Shown here: one piece after another, positions 51,448-61,877 of the stretch
Position numbering within the stretch: position 1 is the stretch's first letter
Layout: each line of letters opens with the position of its first letter
Source of the DNA: Flavobacterium psychrophilum
Lineage (GTDB): Bacteria; Bacteroidota; Bacteroidia; Flavobacteriales; Flavobacteriaceae
Reading direction: 5' to 3'
Assembly (NCBI GenBank): GCA_945879625.1
Contig: CAMCVA010000001.1
Location: 158,481-222,480 of the forward strand
Length of the DNA stretch: 64,000 nucleotides
Notes under the pieces: generated by a model
Database searches by the model: none
Told to the model about the DNA's origin: nothing
What the model saw: the letters and a program-made list of their open reading frames with translations, nothing else
Translations under genes and position numbers: made by a program

Positions 51448-53937
51448 ATGGGCCTCTTTGGTAGACCGTTTTTATTGTGTTGGTTGTTTTTACTTTCCTT
51501 TTGGATGCATGGGCAACAGCATTTTACCGGACAGATTAAAGATGTGGTAACTCTAAAACCCATTGGCTTGGCCACCTTGGCACACGACGAAACGCACTAC
51601 TCCTTCTCGGATAGTTATGGTGTTTTTGAAGTGGTGAGCGCCGACAAATCGCTAGTGCACATTCGCGCAAGAGGCTACCAAGAGCAAACAATTACGTTGC
51701 ATGCTTCGCAAAAGTTTTACACTATTTTACTCTCGCCCCAGCCAAACCAAGCCGCTGCAAACACGACTGGAACGGCCATTATACAGCAAACCATTCGGGC
51801 AAAAAATCAAAATAATCCCTTTGTAAAAATTCCTGCATTTGACTGCAAAGCCTACAACAAACTCACCATAACTGCAAATCCCGATTCGATTGAGGGACGA
51901 GTGGAAAGTGTATTGAGACACAACATTTTTGGAAAAATGGTCATCAAAACCGATTCGAGTGATTACGAATTCAAGAAGTTCATTAGCAAGCAACACCTGT
52001 TCCTCACCGAGAAAGTTTCTGCCTACCAATATGCATCCAACCGGTTTAAAGAAACCATATTGGGCTACAAAATGGCCGGGTTTAAGCAGCCGATTTACGA
52101 ATTTGTTTCGCTGCAATTGCAGTCCTACTCCATTTATGATCCGTATTATGTGTTGTTGCAAAAAAAATATTGGAGTCCTTTATCCGATCAGGCCAACGCT
52201 CAGTACACCTTTGAATTGATCGATCAGATAAGTCTACAAAATAGGCCAGTTTATGTGGTTTATTTTAAAAGTAAAATCAAAAACAACGACTTAGAAGGGC
52301 TGTTGTATATTGATGAAGCAAGCTATGCCGTGGCCAAAGCGGTAACTTTTGTAAACAAGGCGCTACAACTGAATGCGCAGCACGAATACAGGTATAATGA
52401 AAGCCAAAACCTCTGGCTGCCCGAAAGTCAAAAATTTAAAATTAGCAAGGGGAAGAAAAATGAAAGTCTCTCCTTCTTGGGACAAACCTTGGTGTTTGAT
52501 CCGTTGGACGGGAGTATGTCTCAAACCCGACGAAAAGTTGCGTCTGATTTTACTTATCTATTAGCCGAAACCCACTTTTTTGACTTTAATTTTCAAGCTG
52601 GGCCGCCTGTGCGTAATTCGTTTATTAAAATCGAAATGAAACGCGATGCCGAAGTGAAGCCCGAATCGTTTTGGGAACAGTTCCGAAAAGACAGTTTAGA
52701 TTTTCGCATGCCCTTAACCTATTTGGGTTTGGACAGCATTGGCCGAAAAGTAAAGTTAGAAAAACGATTGCGGTTGGCTAGAAAACTCTTGGTAGGCTAT
52801 GTGCCCTATGGTCCCGTCGATGTTGATTTACGGTATATTTTGCGCTACAATAATTACGAAGGATTTCGCATAGGCATGGGCGGAAAAACCAATGAGTCGT
52901 TTTCTAAAATAATGCAATTGAATGGGTATACTGGTTATGGAACCAAAGACGGCGCCTTTAAATACAGTTTGGGAACGGCCACACGTTTGGGCGATTTCTC
53001 CAACACCTGGATGGGCATTTCCTACACCGATGACGTACAAGAAATAGCCAGCACCGCCTTTGTAATTGACAAAATTCCGTTTCGCATCTACAACCCTAGA
53101 CCCATCAACATCAGCACGTTTTATAACTACAACAGTTGGCGTGCCTATATAGACACTAAGCTTTTTCCGCGCACCGAGAGTGTGTGGCAGCTCACGCAAA
53201 GTTATGTTGATCCTAAATTTGATTATTTGTACACGTTAAACGGTAAAGCCTACCAAAATTACCAAATGACTACCGCAATAGCCTCCATACAATGGAATCC
53301 GTTTAGCGAATATTTGCAGACGCCAAAAGGCCGTCACGAGATTGAAACCGGTTATCCAAAATTTACCTTTCAGTTCACGCGTACATTGCCCGATTTTGTT
53401 AAAAATGATTTTGATTTTGGCAAATTTGACTTCCGTGTAGAATATGAAAAACAACTGCTCAACAACCAACTTAGTAGTGTATTGCTAGAAACTGGTGTTG
53501 CATTTGGCGATGTTCCGCTCACGCACTTGTATAACACCTCGCCAAATAACATCAGTAAAACCAAGATCATGCAGCGTTTTACGGTGGCCGCAAAAAACAG
53601 TTTTGAAACGATGTTTTACAACGAGTTCTTTTCGAGTAAATATGCGACGCTTCAGCTGAAACACAGTTTTCAGAAATTGGCGATCTCCAAATCAATTACG
53701 CCTACCTTGGTGTTGGTTACACGAACTGCTCTTGGAAATATGGATAAACCCGCACAACACAGCGGCTTTGTATACAAAACACTCGACAAGGGGTATTTTG
53801 AGTCGGGAGTAGAAATTAACAACTTAGTGGGCACTTTGGGCTTGAATTTCTTTTACCGCTACGGCGCCAACAGTTTGCCTAATTTGGACGACAATATTTC
53901 GGTAAAATTTAGCTTTGTACTTGATTTGGGCCTTTAA
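51448..53937 (+). CDS. DUF5686 outer-membrane protein with carboxypeptidase-regulatory-like N-terminus
   Basis: 829 residues. Signal peptide (LFLLSFWMHGQ), then a CarboxypepD_reg-like domain (about 25-95: FTGQIKDVVTLKPIGLATLA, GYQEQTITLHA), and a long DUF5686 region (about 105-829). The latter starts IIQQTIRAKNQNNPFVKIPAFDCKAYNKL and ends SVKFSFVLDLGL, the strand pattern of an outer-membrane barrel. The architecture resembles receptor-like surface proteins of Bacteroidota but no TonB box or plug is evident. Function unknown. It shares the palindromic TTAA stop (53934-53937) with the convergent antiporter gene. Confidence 0.88.
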   Translation: MGLFGRPFLLCWLFLLSFWMHGQQHFTGQIKDVVTLKPIGLATLAHDETHYSFSDSYGVFEVVSADKSLVHIRARGYQEQTITLHASQKFYTILLSPQPNQAAANTTGTAIIQQTIRAKNQNNPFVKIPAFDCKAYNKLTITANPDSIEGRVESVLRHNIFGKMVIKTDSSDYEFKKFISKQHLFLTEKVSAYQYASNRFKETILGYKMAGFKQPIYEFVSLQLQSYSIYDPYYVLLQKKYWSPLSDQANAQYTFELIDQISLQNRPVYVVYFKSKIKNNDLEGLLYIDEASYAVAKAVTFVNKALQLNAQHEYRYNESQNLWLPESQKFKISKGKKNESLSFLGQTLVFDPLDGSMSQTRRKVASDFTYLLAETHFFDFNFQAGPPVRNSFIKIEMKRDAEVKPESFWEQFRKDSLDFRMPLTYLGLDSIGRKVKLEKRLRLARKLLVGYVPYGPVDVDLRYILRYNNYEGFRIGMGGKTNESFSKIMQLNGYTGYGTKDGAFKYSLGTATRLGDFSNTWMGISYTDDVQEIASTAFVIDKIPFRIYNPRPINISTFYNYNSWRAYIDTKLFPRTESVWQLTQSYVDPKFDYLYTLNGKAYQNYQMTTAIASIQWNPFSEYLQTPKGRHEIETGYPKFTFQFTRTLPDFVKNDFDFGKFDFRVEYEKQLLNNQLSSVLLETGVAFGDVPLTHLYNTSPNNISKTKIMQRFTVAAKNSFETMFYNEFFSSKYATLQLKHSFQKLAISKSITPTLVLVTRTALGNMDKPAQHSGFVYKTLDKGYFESGVEINNLVGTLGLNFFYRYGANSLPNLDDNISVKFSFVLDLGL

Positions 53938-56204
53938 GGTTTGATGATGAGCACCGACGGAATATTGCTGAGCCAAGTGCTTTGCGAGGCTACCAATTTT
54001 TTCCAACTGTCTAAGCTAATCACCAACAAATCTTGTTTGCCTAAAAATTCTTTGTCCAAGATTCGTTCATTCATCAAACTCAAATGAGCCGGATATTCGT
54101 GTTCTAAAGTTGACAAAGCACTCTCCAATAAAAAGTTGCTTTGCACAATGGCATTGCTCGCCAACACCGCAACTTTTGAATCGTTGTTGCTAATTAATTT
54201 CTGGCAAAAATCAATCAAAAACGTATCCTCAGCGCTAAAAATAGGCACCAATACACGGTCTACTTTTTGTAGGTTTTTATCAATAAAAATACCCAATGGC
54301 ATTTGTGTTCGGGTGATGATTTGACGCGTTCGTTCATCAAAAGGGGAGTTTTCAAACAAGCCTTCTTTTCCCGTAAATTTATCAATCAACCGATCGGGAT
54401 TGATGATGCGCGTGGTAAAACCAAGTACTTTTCCCAACAAAGTTCCGTCAAAGATTGATTTTCCTAAACCCACCAAAAGCAAGTCGTAGTGGCCTTGTTC
54501 GGCAATTTCGGTGATGTCGGTTTCTACATCGACAGTGGCTTTAAAAAACGTGTTGATTTCTTGCTTTAATATACTGGCTTCCTCTAGAACGGGTGCAAAA
54601 CGCATTTTCTCATATTCTTCCATGTTAAAGGAATGCAACTCGTCGCTCAAAGACAAATGCATGGCTGTAATACTGGCTTCGCCTTTTTGCTTGCCCACCA
54701 AACTGGAAGCAATGCGCAGCAGCCCTTTTGCTTTTTGGCTGTTACCGAATGACACCAAAATTCGGTACTTGGAATTGCCCGATTTTTCCTCGGCAGGCGA
54801 AACATCCTTGGTTTTGAATATAAAATTAATAATATCAAGTGCTGGTCCAGTCATAAAGGTGGTAACCAAAGCCATGATCACCATCATGGTAAATACCTCA
54901 GAGGTGAGCACACCCAAATCGTAACCAATGTTTAGCACCACCAATTCCATTAAACCTCGGGTGTTCATGAGGGCGCCAATGGTGAGGCTATCGCGCCAAT
55001 TTTGTCCCACAAATTTAGCAGCCAAGGCACTGCCTACAAACTTTCCTACTACCGCCACGCCTATAATACAGCCGGTTACTTTCCATAGAAACGGGTCGTT
55101 GATCAAGCCTATTTGGGTGCGCAATCCGGTGAAAACAAAAAACAAAGGCAGCAATAAAATCACGGCAACGTCTTCGACTTTATCAATAAAAATAGCGCGA
55201 AATTTAGCAATATCTGGCATAATTGCGCCCGTCATGAAAGCACCAAACAAGGCGTGAATCCCAATAACTTCTGTAGTATAGGCCGAGATAATTAAGGTCA
55301 AGAAAAATATGGCTACTACCGGTTTATTTAATTTTGATTTACTGCCATACAAATCGCCAATGCGTTTTAGAAAAGGTTTTACCACAAAAAGCATGAGCAA
55401 TACATAGGCCACAGCCATGCCGATCACATACAGTGAACTCACAAATGATCCAGCTTTTACAATGGCAATTACTGCGGCCAATAGGCACCAAGCGGTAATG
55501 TCGTCGGCGGCGGCACAGGTAATTACGATGGTGCCCAAACGCGTTTTGTGGATGCCGCGTTCCTGCACGATGCGCGCCAATACCGGAAAAGCTGTAATGC
55601 TCATGGCGATTCCCATGAATAAACTAAACGATAAAAATTCGACACCCACAGGGGCAAAACGGTAATAAATATAATAGGCCAATCCGACACCCAAGGCAAA
55701 AGGGATTACGATGCTGGCGTGGCTGATAACCACCGCATCGTTGGCTTTGTTTTTGAGGACTTTCAAATCGAGTTCCATGCCAATGACAAACATGAACAAG
55801 ATTAAGCCAATTTGACTCAAGAACTGCAAATTCCCTAAGGAATCAACGGGGAAAAGAGCGGTTGAAAATTCAGGAAAATACATGCCCAGCAAGGAGGGGC
55901 CTAATACAATTCCGGCAATGATTTCGCCAATTACAGTGGGTTGTCCTATTTTGCGAAACATCCAACCAAAAAAACGCGCCACCACGATAATGGTAATAAT
56001 TTGCCCCAATAAGATCGCCAGTGGATGCTTGAGGTTGTGCTCCATAGACAATAAAAACTCCGACCATTGGGTATTCTTGGAAGTAATCACCACAATTTTA
56101 CGGCCCATTTCGAGCACTTTTCCTTGAATTAATATCCAATAGATTAGCACCGAAAATCCGCCGGTAATCAATAAATAAAAAATGGAGTTTTTAAATTTTT
56201 TCAT
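53934..56204 (-). CDS. Cation:proton antiporter, CPA2/Kef-type with C-terminal USP-like region
   Basis: 756 residues. About 12 membrane segments (about 10-470) carry the Na/H exchanger domain: FRKIGQPTVIGEIIAGIVLGPSLLG (about 85), ITCAAADDITAWCLLA (Asp-Asp pair, about 227), FGAFMTGAIMPDIAKF and NTRGLMELVVLNIGYDLG (about 408). A cytoplasmic C-terminal part (about 490-756) has universal-stress-protein-like strands (RILVSFGNSQKAKGLLRIAS, DLLLVGLGKSIFDG). It should exchange Na+ or K+ for protons. Its -7 element TATATTTG lies at 56244-56251. Confidence 0.93.
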   Translation of the reverse strand: MKKFKNSIFYLLITGGFSVLIYWILIQGKVLEMGRKIVVITSKNTQWSEFLLSMEHNLKHPLAILLGQIITIIVVARFFGWMFRKIGQPTVIGEIIAGIVLGPSLLGMYFPEFSTALFPVDSLGNLQFLSQIGLILFMFVIGMELDLKVLKNKANDAVVISHASIVIPFALGVGLAYYIYYRFAPVGVEFLSFSLFMGIAMSITAFPVLARIVQERGIHKTRLGTIVITCAAADDITAWCLLAAVIAIVKAGSFVSSLYVIGMAVAYVLLMLFVVKPFLKRIGDLYGSKSKLNKPVVAIFFLTLIISAYTTEVIGIHALFGAFMTGAIMPDIAKFRAIFIDKVEDVAVILLLPLFFVFTGLRTQIGLINDPFLWKVTGCIIGVAVVGKFVGSALAAKFVGQNWRDSLTIGALMNTRGLMELVVLNIGYDLGVLTSEVFTMMVIMALVTTFMTGPALDIINFIFKTKDVSPAEEKSGNSKYRILVSFGNSQKAKGLLRIASSLVGKQKGEASITAMHLSLSDELHSFNMEEYEKMRFAPVLEEASILKQEINTFFKATVDVETDITEIAEQGHYDLLLVGLGKSIFDGTLLGKVLGFTTRIINPDRLIDKFTGKEGLFENSPFDERTRQIITRTQMPLGIFIDKNLQKVDRVLVPIFSAEDTFLIDFCQKLISNNDSKVAVLASNAIVQSNFLLESALSTLEHEYPAHLSLMNERILDKEFLGKQDLLVISLDSWKKLVASQSTWLSNIPSVLIIKP

Positions 56205-56243
56205 TAAAATACAAAATCAAAAAGTAAAGCAAATTACCGAAAC

Positions 56244-56251
56244 CAAATATA
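56244..56251 (-). promoter_or_regulatory. -7 promoter element of the antiporter gene
   Basis: TATATTTG on the minus strand, perfect consensus, 39 nt before the ATG at 56204. Confidence 0.55.
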
Positions 56252-56362
56252 TAAATTATCGAACAAGTTCAATGCATAACCTAAATTTAATACATGCCGA
56301 AAAGAGTAGTCAATTTTCAATAAATATAGCCCTACACTACATATAAATTACCTTGCTTTACC

Positions 56363-56370
56363 TACATTTG
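56363..56370 (+). promoter_or_regulatory. -7 promoter element of the RND transporter gene
   Basis: TACATTTG, full match to TAnnTTTG, 20 nt before the ATG at 56391. Confidence 0.55.
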
Positions 56371-56390
56371 CATGCATTTTTAAACGTTTC

Positions 56391-58742
56391 ATGAAAAAAG
56401 TTGTAAAAGTTGGATTTTGGGAAAAATTGGCCCGAATAATACTTAAAAACAGAATTGCCATTTTAGTTTCTATTGCCGCACTCACTTTGTTTTTGGGCTT
56501 GCAATGGAAAAACCTGTCGATGACGTACACGGAAGCCAATCTGCTTCCAAAAGACCACCTTGCCAATCAACAATACGAGCAATTTTTAAACACTTTTGGC
56601 GAAGAAGGCAACCTGATTGTCATTGGGTTTAAAGATCCTGCATTTTTTATTCCCAAAAACTTTGCCGCCTGGACTGAGTTGATGAGCGGTTTAAAAAAAT
56701 CAGCTGCCGTAGAATTGGTCGTTTCTATAAACGACTTGAAAAAAATACACAAAGACACCATTTCCCAGAAATTTGATTTGGTTTCGTTTGTAGATCCTTC
56801 GCAAACCAATAATCCTTCCTACCTGAAAGGCCTGCGCTACCAATTGTTTCATGAATTGCCTTTTTATGAAGGCTTGTTGTTTAATAAAACCACAGGTTCT
56901 ATTCGTGCAGCGGTATATTTAAAGAAAAGTGTGGTGAATACTGCCGGGCGCAAAACCTTTATTGTAGAAGACCTAGTGCCCAAAATTGACGCCTTTGAAA
57001 AAGCAACGGGCATGGATTTACGCGTGTCGGGCATGCCTTACATTCGGACCATCAACGCCGAAAATATGAAGGGCGAAATTGGACTATTTATAGGCGCAGC
57101 GCTGCTCATTACTTCGTTAATTTTCTTTTTGTTTTTTCGTTCCTTCCGCGCCACCTTTATCTCGATATGTATTTTATTGGTTGGGGTGATGTGGTCTTTT
57201 GGTACCCTTGGTTTGTTTCATTACAAAATCACCATTCTCACGGCCATCATTCCTCCTTTGATTATTGTGATTGGAATTACCAATTGCATTTTCTTGATCA
57301 ACAAATACCAGCAAGAAATCAAGAACCATAAAAATCAGGCCAAGGCCTTGCAGCGCGTAATTTCGAAAATTGGAGTTGCTACCTTGATGACCAATTTGAC
57401 TACAGCAGCCGGATTTGCCACCTTTATGATTACCGGAAACGACTTGTTGTATGAGTTTGGTTTGGTTACTTCGATTAACGTAATTACCGTGTATTTACTC
57501 ACGCTGTTGGTGGTGCCCATCGTCTACAGTTTCATGCCAATGCCCAAAGAAAAACATTTGTATCACCTAAGCAAAAACTACATTTCGTCTTTGTTGGATT
57601 GGGTAGAGTTGCAAGTAAAAAATCACCGCACACGCCTTTATATCATTTATGGATTGCTGCTTGCATTTAGCATTGTCGGCATTACACAAATGAAAGTTTC
57701 GGGTAGTTTAATTGGCGAAATGCCCAAAAGCGCTACGTTTTTTAAAGACATTTTGTTTTATGAAAAAGAGTTTAGCGGGGTGATGCCGCTGGAAATCATG
57801 ATCGATACCAAGCACAACAAAGGCGTGATGAAGTTATCGACCTTGAAACGCATAAACGAATTGCAAGAAACCATCGAGCAGATTCCCGAATTGTCCAAAC
57901 CGGTTTCTATTGTAAACTTGATTAAGTATTCCAAACAAGCCTACTACAATGGCAATCCGGATTATTATGAGTTGCCCACGGCACAAGAACAGGCCTTTAT
58001 TTTGTCGTATGCAAAAAATGCGAAGAAAAACACCAAAGACAATTTGATGAAAAGTTATGTAGATGCCAGCGGTCGTTATGCCCGCATTACCACCTACATG
58101 AAAGACATTGGCACAGGCGAAATGGCCAAAATTGAACGCCAATTGCAGGCCAAAATTGACAAAATTTTTCCTGCCGAACGCTATACGGTGACGCTCACGG
58201 GCAAAGCCTTGGTGTTTCAAAAAGGCACGAGTTACTTGATAGACAACCTCATCGAATCCTTGATTTTTGCCATATTACTGATCGCCGGATTGATGGCCTA
58301 TTTGTTCCGTTCGGTAAAAATGGTATTGGCCTCGGTGATTACCAATGTATTGCCGCTTTGCATTACTTCTGGCCTCATGGGCTACTTGGGCATTCCGCTG
58401 AAACCTTCTACAATCTTGGTGTTTAGTATCGCCTTTGGGATCTCGGTGGATAATGCGATTCAGTTTATGGCCAAGTTTCGACACGATTTGCAGCGCAACC
58501 ATGGAAATGTAAATAAATCCGTGATGAGTGCCCTACGCGAAACCGGCATCAGTACGTTTTATACCTCGGTGGTCTTGATTTTTGGTTTTGCTATTTTTAC
58601 ATTGTCGAGCTTTAGCGGAACCATTGCCTTGGGCGGATTAATTTCGTGCACCTTGCTTTTTGCCATGTTTGCCAATTTGTTGGTGCTCCCGGCCTTGGTG
58701 TTGAGCTTTGAAAAAGATACGTTCAAAAGTAAACGAAAATAG
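56391..58742 (+). CDS. RND/MMPL-family exporter permease
   Basis: 783 residues, two similar halves. Each half has a membrane segment followed by a large extracytoplasmic domain and then about five membrane segments. First half: [34 protein letters not shown], then [21 protein letters not shown]. Second half: [18 protein letters not shown], then [43 protein letters not shown] with the transmembrane Asp ([12 protein letters not shown], about 685). It belongs to the MMPL/hydrophobe exporter branch, moving lipids or hydrophobic compounds. No adaptor or TolC is adjacent. Confidence 0.93.
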   Translation: MKKVVKVGFWEKLARIILKNRIAILVSIAALTLFLGLQWKNLSMTYTEANLLPKDHLANQQYEQFLNTFGEEGNLIVIGFKDPAFFIPKNFAAWTELMSGLKKSAAVELVVSINDLKKIHKDTISQKFDLVSFVDPSQTNNPSYLKGLRYQLFHELPFYEGLLFNKTTGSIRAAVYLKKSVVNTAGRKTFIVEDLVPKIDAFEKATGMDLRVSGMPYIRTINAENMKGEIGLFIGAALLITSLIFFLFFRSFRATFISICILLVGVMWSFGTLGLFHYKITILTAIIPPLIIVIGITNCIFLINKYQQEIKNHKNQAKALQRVISKIGVATLMTNLTTAAGFATFMITGNDLLYEFGLVTSINVITVYLLTLLVVPIVYSFMPMPKEKHLYHLSKNYISSLLDWVELQVKNHRTRLYIIYGLLLAFSIVGITQMKVSGSLIGEMPKSATFFKDILFYEKEFSGVMPLEIMIDTKHNKGVMKLSTLKRINELQETIEQIPELSKPVSIVNLIKYSKQAYYNGNPDYYELPTAQEQAFILSYAKNAKKNTKDNLMKSYVDASGRYARITTYMKDIGTGEMAKIERQLQAKIDKIFPAERYTVTLTGKALVFQKGTSYLIDNLIESLIFAILLIAGLMAYLFRSVKMVLASVITNVLPLCITSGLMGYLGIPLKPSTILVFSIAFGISVDNAIQFMAKFRHDLQRNHGNVNKSVMSALRETGISTFYTSVVLIFGFAIFTLSSFSGTIALGGLISCTLLFAMFANLLVLPALVLSFEKDTFKSKRK

Positions 58743-58815
58743 CCCCGATGGCAGGCGACATCCTTTTGGCGGCCAAGCCAAAAGATACAGCCGAACAGCG
58801 GGAAATTGCTCCCCA
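58743..58815 (+). ncRNA. Candidate structured intergenic RNA element before asnS
   Basis: Directly after the exporter stop: AGCCCCGATGG, then a perfect 8-bp hairpin CTTTTGGC / GCCAAAAG (58763-58784) with flanking AT, then ACAGCC...AGCGGGAAATTGCTCC. The CCCG near the 5' end can pair with CGGG near 58798. I recall similar AGCCCCGAT...AGCGGGA sequences from flavobacterial intergenic regions, perhaps the Rfam Flavo-1 family; this identification is from memory and unverified. Confidence 0.45.
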
Positions 58816-58835
58816 AAACATAACAACAATTGCCT

Positions 58836-58843
58836 TATATTTG
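58836..58843 (+). promoter_or_regulatory. -7 promoter element of asnS
   Basis: TATATTTG, perfect consensus, 53 nt before the ATG at 58897. Confidence 0.6.
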
Positions 58844-58850
58844 CAATACT

Positions 58851-58866
58851 CCACGCCAAAGCGTGG
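58851..58866 (+). promoter_or_regulatory. Hairpin in the asnS leader
   Basis: CCACGC / GCGTGG perfect 6-bp stem with a CAAA loop, starting about 7 nt after the -7 element, so close to the mRNA 5' end. Possibly a stability element. Confidence 0.4.
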
Positions 58867-58896
58867 GAATGTAACACACCATTTAGAAGAACATTT

Positions 58897-60330
58897 ATGA
58901 AATCGGTAAAAGTAAAAGACTTACTGCACAGCACGCAAACACAAACGGGCATCACTGTAAAAGGCTGGGTGCGCACCTTTAGAAACAATCAATTTATTGC
59001 GTTGAACGACGGTTCAACCTTACACAATATTCAGTGTGTGGTCGATTTTGAAAATACGCCCGAAGCCACCCTGAAACGCATCACCACAGGCGCCGCCTTG
59101 AGCATTACCGGAAATTTGGTAGAAAGCCAAGGAGCCGGTCAAAAATATGAAGTACAAGCCACGCACTTGGAAATCTTGGGCGACTCCGATGCCGAGAAAT
59201 TTCCGATGCAACCCAAAAAACATTCCTTAGAATTCTTGCGAGAAAACGCCCATTTACGGGTGCGCACCAATGCCTTTGGCGCGATTATGCGGGTGCGTTC
59301 GGTGTTGTCATTTGCCGTGCACCACTACTTTCAGCAGCGCGGATTTGTGTACGTAAATACGCCAATTATTACGGGTTCGGATGCTGAAGGAGCAGGCGAA
59401 ATGTTTAAAGTGACTGCCCTTCCATTTGACGGAACTCCCCGCGACGAAGACGGCAAAGTGAACTACAAAGAAGATTTTTTTGGCAAAGAAACCAACCTGA
59501 CCGTTTCGGGACAATTGGAAGCCGAAACCTTTGCAATGGCCTTGGGACAGGTCTATACGTTTGGTCCAACGTTCCGTGCAGAGAACTCGAATACTTCGCG
59601 GCATTTGGCCGAATTTTGGATGATTGAACCCGAAGTGGCCTTCAATGATTTGAACGACAACATGGACTTGGCTGAAGATTTTATTCAGTACGTGATTAAG
59701 TATACGCTGGAGCATTGTGCCGATGATTTGAAATTCTTGGAAGGCCGTTTGATCGACGAAGAAAAGGTAAAACCGCAAGCCGAACGCAGCGAAATGAACT
59801 TGTTGGACAAACTCAACTTTGTGTTGGAAAACAACTTTAAACGCGTTTCCTATACCGAAGCCATTGACATTTTAAAGAATTCCAAGCCCAATAAAAACAA
59901 AAAATTTAGCTACATCATCGAAGAATGGGGTGCCGATTTGCAATCGGAGCACGAACGCTATTTGGTAGAAAAACACTTCAAATGCCCGGTAATTTTATAC
60001 GATTATCCAGCCAACATCAAAGCGTTTTATATGCGATTGAACGAAGACGGAAAAACCGTACGTGCCATGGACATATTATTCCCAGGTATTGGTGAAATTG
60101 TAGGCGGCTCGCAACGAGAAGAGCGCTACGACGTCTTGGTTGAGAAAATGAAGGTGTTGGGCATTGACGAAAAAGAATTGTGGTGGTACTTGGATACCCG
60201 CCGATTTGGAACCGCCGTGCACTCGGGCTTTGGTTTGGGCTTCGAACGTTTGGTTTTGTTTGTAACCGGCATGAGCAACATTCGCGACGTGATTCCGTTT
60301 CCGAGAACACCACAAAACGCCGAATTCTAA
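58897..60330 (+). CDS. asnS: Asparaginyl-tRNA synthetase
   Basis: 477 residues from ATG 58897 ([19 protein letters not shown]); an upstream extension from 58708 crosses the exporter end, the structured element and the promoter and is rejected. An N-terminal OB-fold anticodon domain (about 1-115, [20 protein letters not shown]) precedes the class II core with motif 2 [25 protein letters not shown] (about 228-252) and motif 3 [17 protein letters not shown] (about 445-461). It charges tRNA-Asn. Confidence 0.98.
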   Translation: MKSVKVKDLLHSTQTQTGITVKGWVRTFRNNQFIALNDGSTLHNIQCVVDFENTPEATLKRITTGAALSITGNLVESQGAGQKYEVQATHLEILGDSDAEKFPMQPKKHSLEFLRENAHLRVRTNAFGAIMRVRSVLSFAVHHYFQQRGFVYVNTPIITGSDAEGAGEMFKVTALPFDGTPRDEDGKVNYKEDFFGKETNLTVSGQLEAETFAMALGQVYTFGPTFRAENSNTSRHLAEFWMIEPEVAFNDLNDNMDLAEDFIQYVIKYTLEHCADDLKFLEGRLIDEEKVKPQAERSEMNLLDKLNFVLENNFKRVSYTEAIDILKNSKPNKNKKFSYIIEEWGADLQSEHERYLVEKHFKCPVILYDYPANIKAFYMRLNEDGKTVRAMDILFPGIGEIVGGSQREERYDVLVEKMKVLGIDEKELWWYLDTRRFGTAVHSGFGLGFERLVLFVTGMSNIRDVIPFPRTPQNAEF

Positions 60331-60406
60331 AAACAATTCGCAAAAATTACGGGTTATGCAACCCTTTGAATAGTGCCTTTACTTTTTTTTAAACCGTTCA
60401 ATACCT

Positions 60407-61867
60407 GTGATTAAACAATTTCTACATCTTAAACTCGCCCAGAAATTATCTCCTCAGCAGATTCAGCTGATGAAGTTAATTCAATTGCCTACACAGGCAT
60501 TTGAGCAGCGATTAAAGGAAGAAATGAACGAAAATCCGGCGCTCGAATCGGGCAAAGAAGACGACGAAAATTACGAGGCCGACGAATTTGAAACCGACGA
60601 ATTCGATGATTTTGACGATGCGTCCAGTATAGATACCGACGACATCAGCATTGATGATTACTTGAGCAACGACGAAATTCCCGATTACAAACTACAAGCC
60701 AACAACTACGCCGAAGAAGACCAACGCGAATCGCCACTCTCGGCAGCACTGAGTTTTCATCAGGACCTGGTAGCGCAACTCAATACCTTTATTTTATCGG
60801 ACGAAGAGCGGGAAATCGCCGAATTTTTGGTGGGCAGCATCGATGAAATGGGCTACATCCGCCGCAATTTGGCTGATATTGTAGATGACTTAGCCTTTAC
60901 GCAAGCCATCTACACCGACGAAAAAACCGTGGAGCGCATCTTGCACCTGGTGCACGAATTGGAGCCTGCTGGTATTGGCGCACGCGATTTGCAAGAATGT
61001 TTGCTGTTGCAACTCAAACACAAAACGCCTACTGAATCTATTGCCTTGGCTATGGGCATTTTGGGTCAGCAATTTGAGGCATTTACCAAAAAGCACTACG
61101 ACAAACTACAGGCCAAATTTGGCGTCAATGCCGAACAACTCAAAAAAGCCGTACACGAAATAGAGCGCCTCAACCCCAAACCAGGCGGATCCTACCAAGG
61201 CAGTTCCAAAATTACCGAAACCATAGTCCCCGATTTTATGATCCGCATAATAGACGGCGATTTGGAACTCACGTTGAATGGCCGAAATGCGCCCAGCTTG
61301 CACGTCTCGAAAGATTACCAAGACATGATGCAAACCTACAAATCGGCACGGGAAAAATCGTCGGCACAAAAAGAAGCGGTGCAATTCATCAAACAAAAAT
61401 TGGACTCGGCCAAGTGGTTTATTGACGCCATCAAACAAAGGCAAGAAACGCTCTTGGTGACCATGAATGCCATCATGCAGTACCAACACGATTACTTCTT
61501 GGAGGGCGACGAAAGCAAGATTAGACCCATGATTCTCAAGGATATCGCCGATCGCGTGGGACTAGACATCTCGACGGTTTCTCGAGTAGCCAACAGCAAG
61601 TATGTCGAAACACCCTACGGCACCAAATTGATCAAAGAATTTTTTTCGGAAGCGATGAAAAATGACCAAGGCGAAGAAATATCTACCTTAGAAATCAAGA
61701 ATATTTTGCAAACGGTCATTCGCGAAGAAGACAAAAGCAAACCCCTGCCCGACGATCAATTGGTTGAAATTCTCAAAGAAAAAGGCTACCCCATTGCCCG
61801 CCGAACGATAGCCAAATACCGCGAACTTCTGGATATTCCTGTAGCGCGTTTGCGCAAAAAAATCTAA
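60407..61867 (+). CDS. rpoN: RNA polymerase sigma-54 factor
   Basis: 486 residues, GTG start (MIKQFLHLKLAQKLSPQQIQ). Region I is Gln/Leu-rich (QLMKLIQLPTQAFEQRLKEEMNENPALE), followed by a very acidic region II (about 50-110). The core-binding region and helix-turn-helix (LKDIADRVGLDISTVSRVANSKYV, about 370-393) lead to the RpoN box ARRTIAKYRELLDIPVARLR, which reads -24 elements. It needs enhancer-binding ATPases, none of which is in the window. A weak GGGTT / AACCC hairpin (60351-60364) sits between asnS and this gene. Confidence 0.98.
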   Translation: MIKQFLHLKLAQKLSPQQIQLMKLIQLPTQAFEQRLKEEMNENPALESGKEDDENYEADEFETDEFDDFDDASSIDTDDISIDDYLSNDEIPDYKLQANNYAEEDQRESPLSAALSFHQDLVAQLNTFILSDEEREIAEFLVGSIDEMGYIRRNLADIVDDLAFTQAIYTDEKTVERILHLVHELEPAGIGARDLQECLLLQLKHKTPTESIALAMGILGQQFEAFTKKHYDKLQAKFGVNAEQLKKAVHEIERLNPKPGGSYQGSSKITETIVPDFMIRIIDGDLELTLNGRNAPSLHVSKDYQDMMQTYKSAREKSSAQKEAVQFIKQKLDSAKWFIDAIKQRQETLLVTMNAIMQYQHDYFLEGDESKIRPMILKDIADRVGLDISTVSRVANSKYVETPYGTKLIKEFFSEAMKNDQGEEISTLEIKNILQTVIREEDKSKPLPDDQLVEILKEKGYPIARRTIAKYRELLDIPVARLRKKI

Positions 61868-61877
61868 CATTCGCCCT

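Noticed and set aside
58708..58896. N-terminal extension of asnS.
   Set aside because: It crosses the exporter stop, the structured element and a perfect -7 promoter; class II AsnRS homology starts at [10 protein letters not shown].
58836..58896. T-box-like regulation of asnS.
   Set aside because: Only a 6-bp hairpin is present; there is no specifier loop, antiterminator or T-box sequence.
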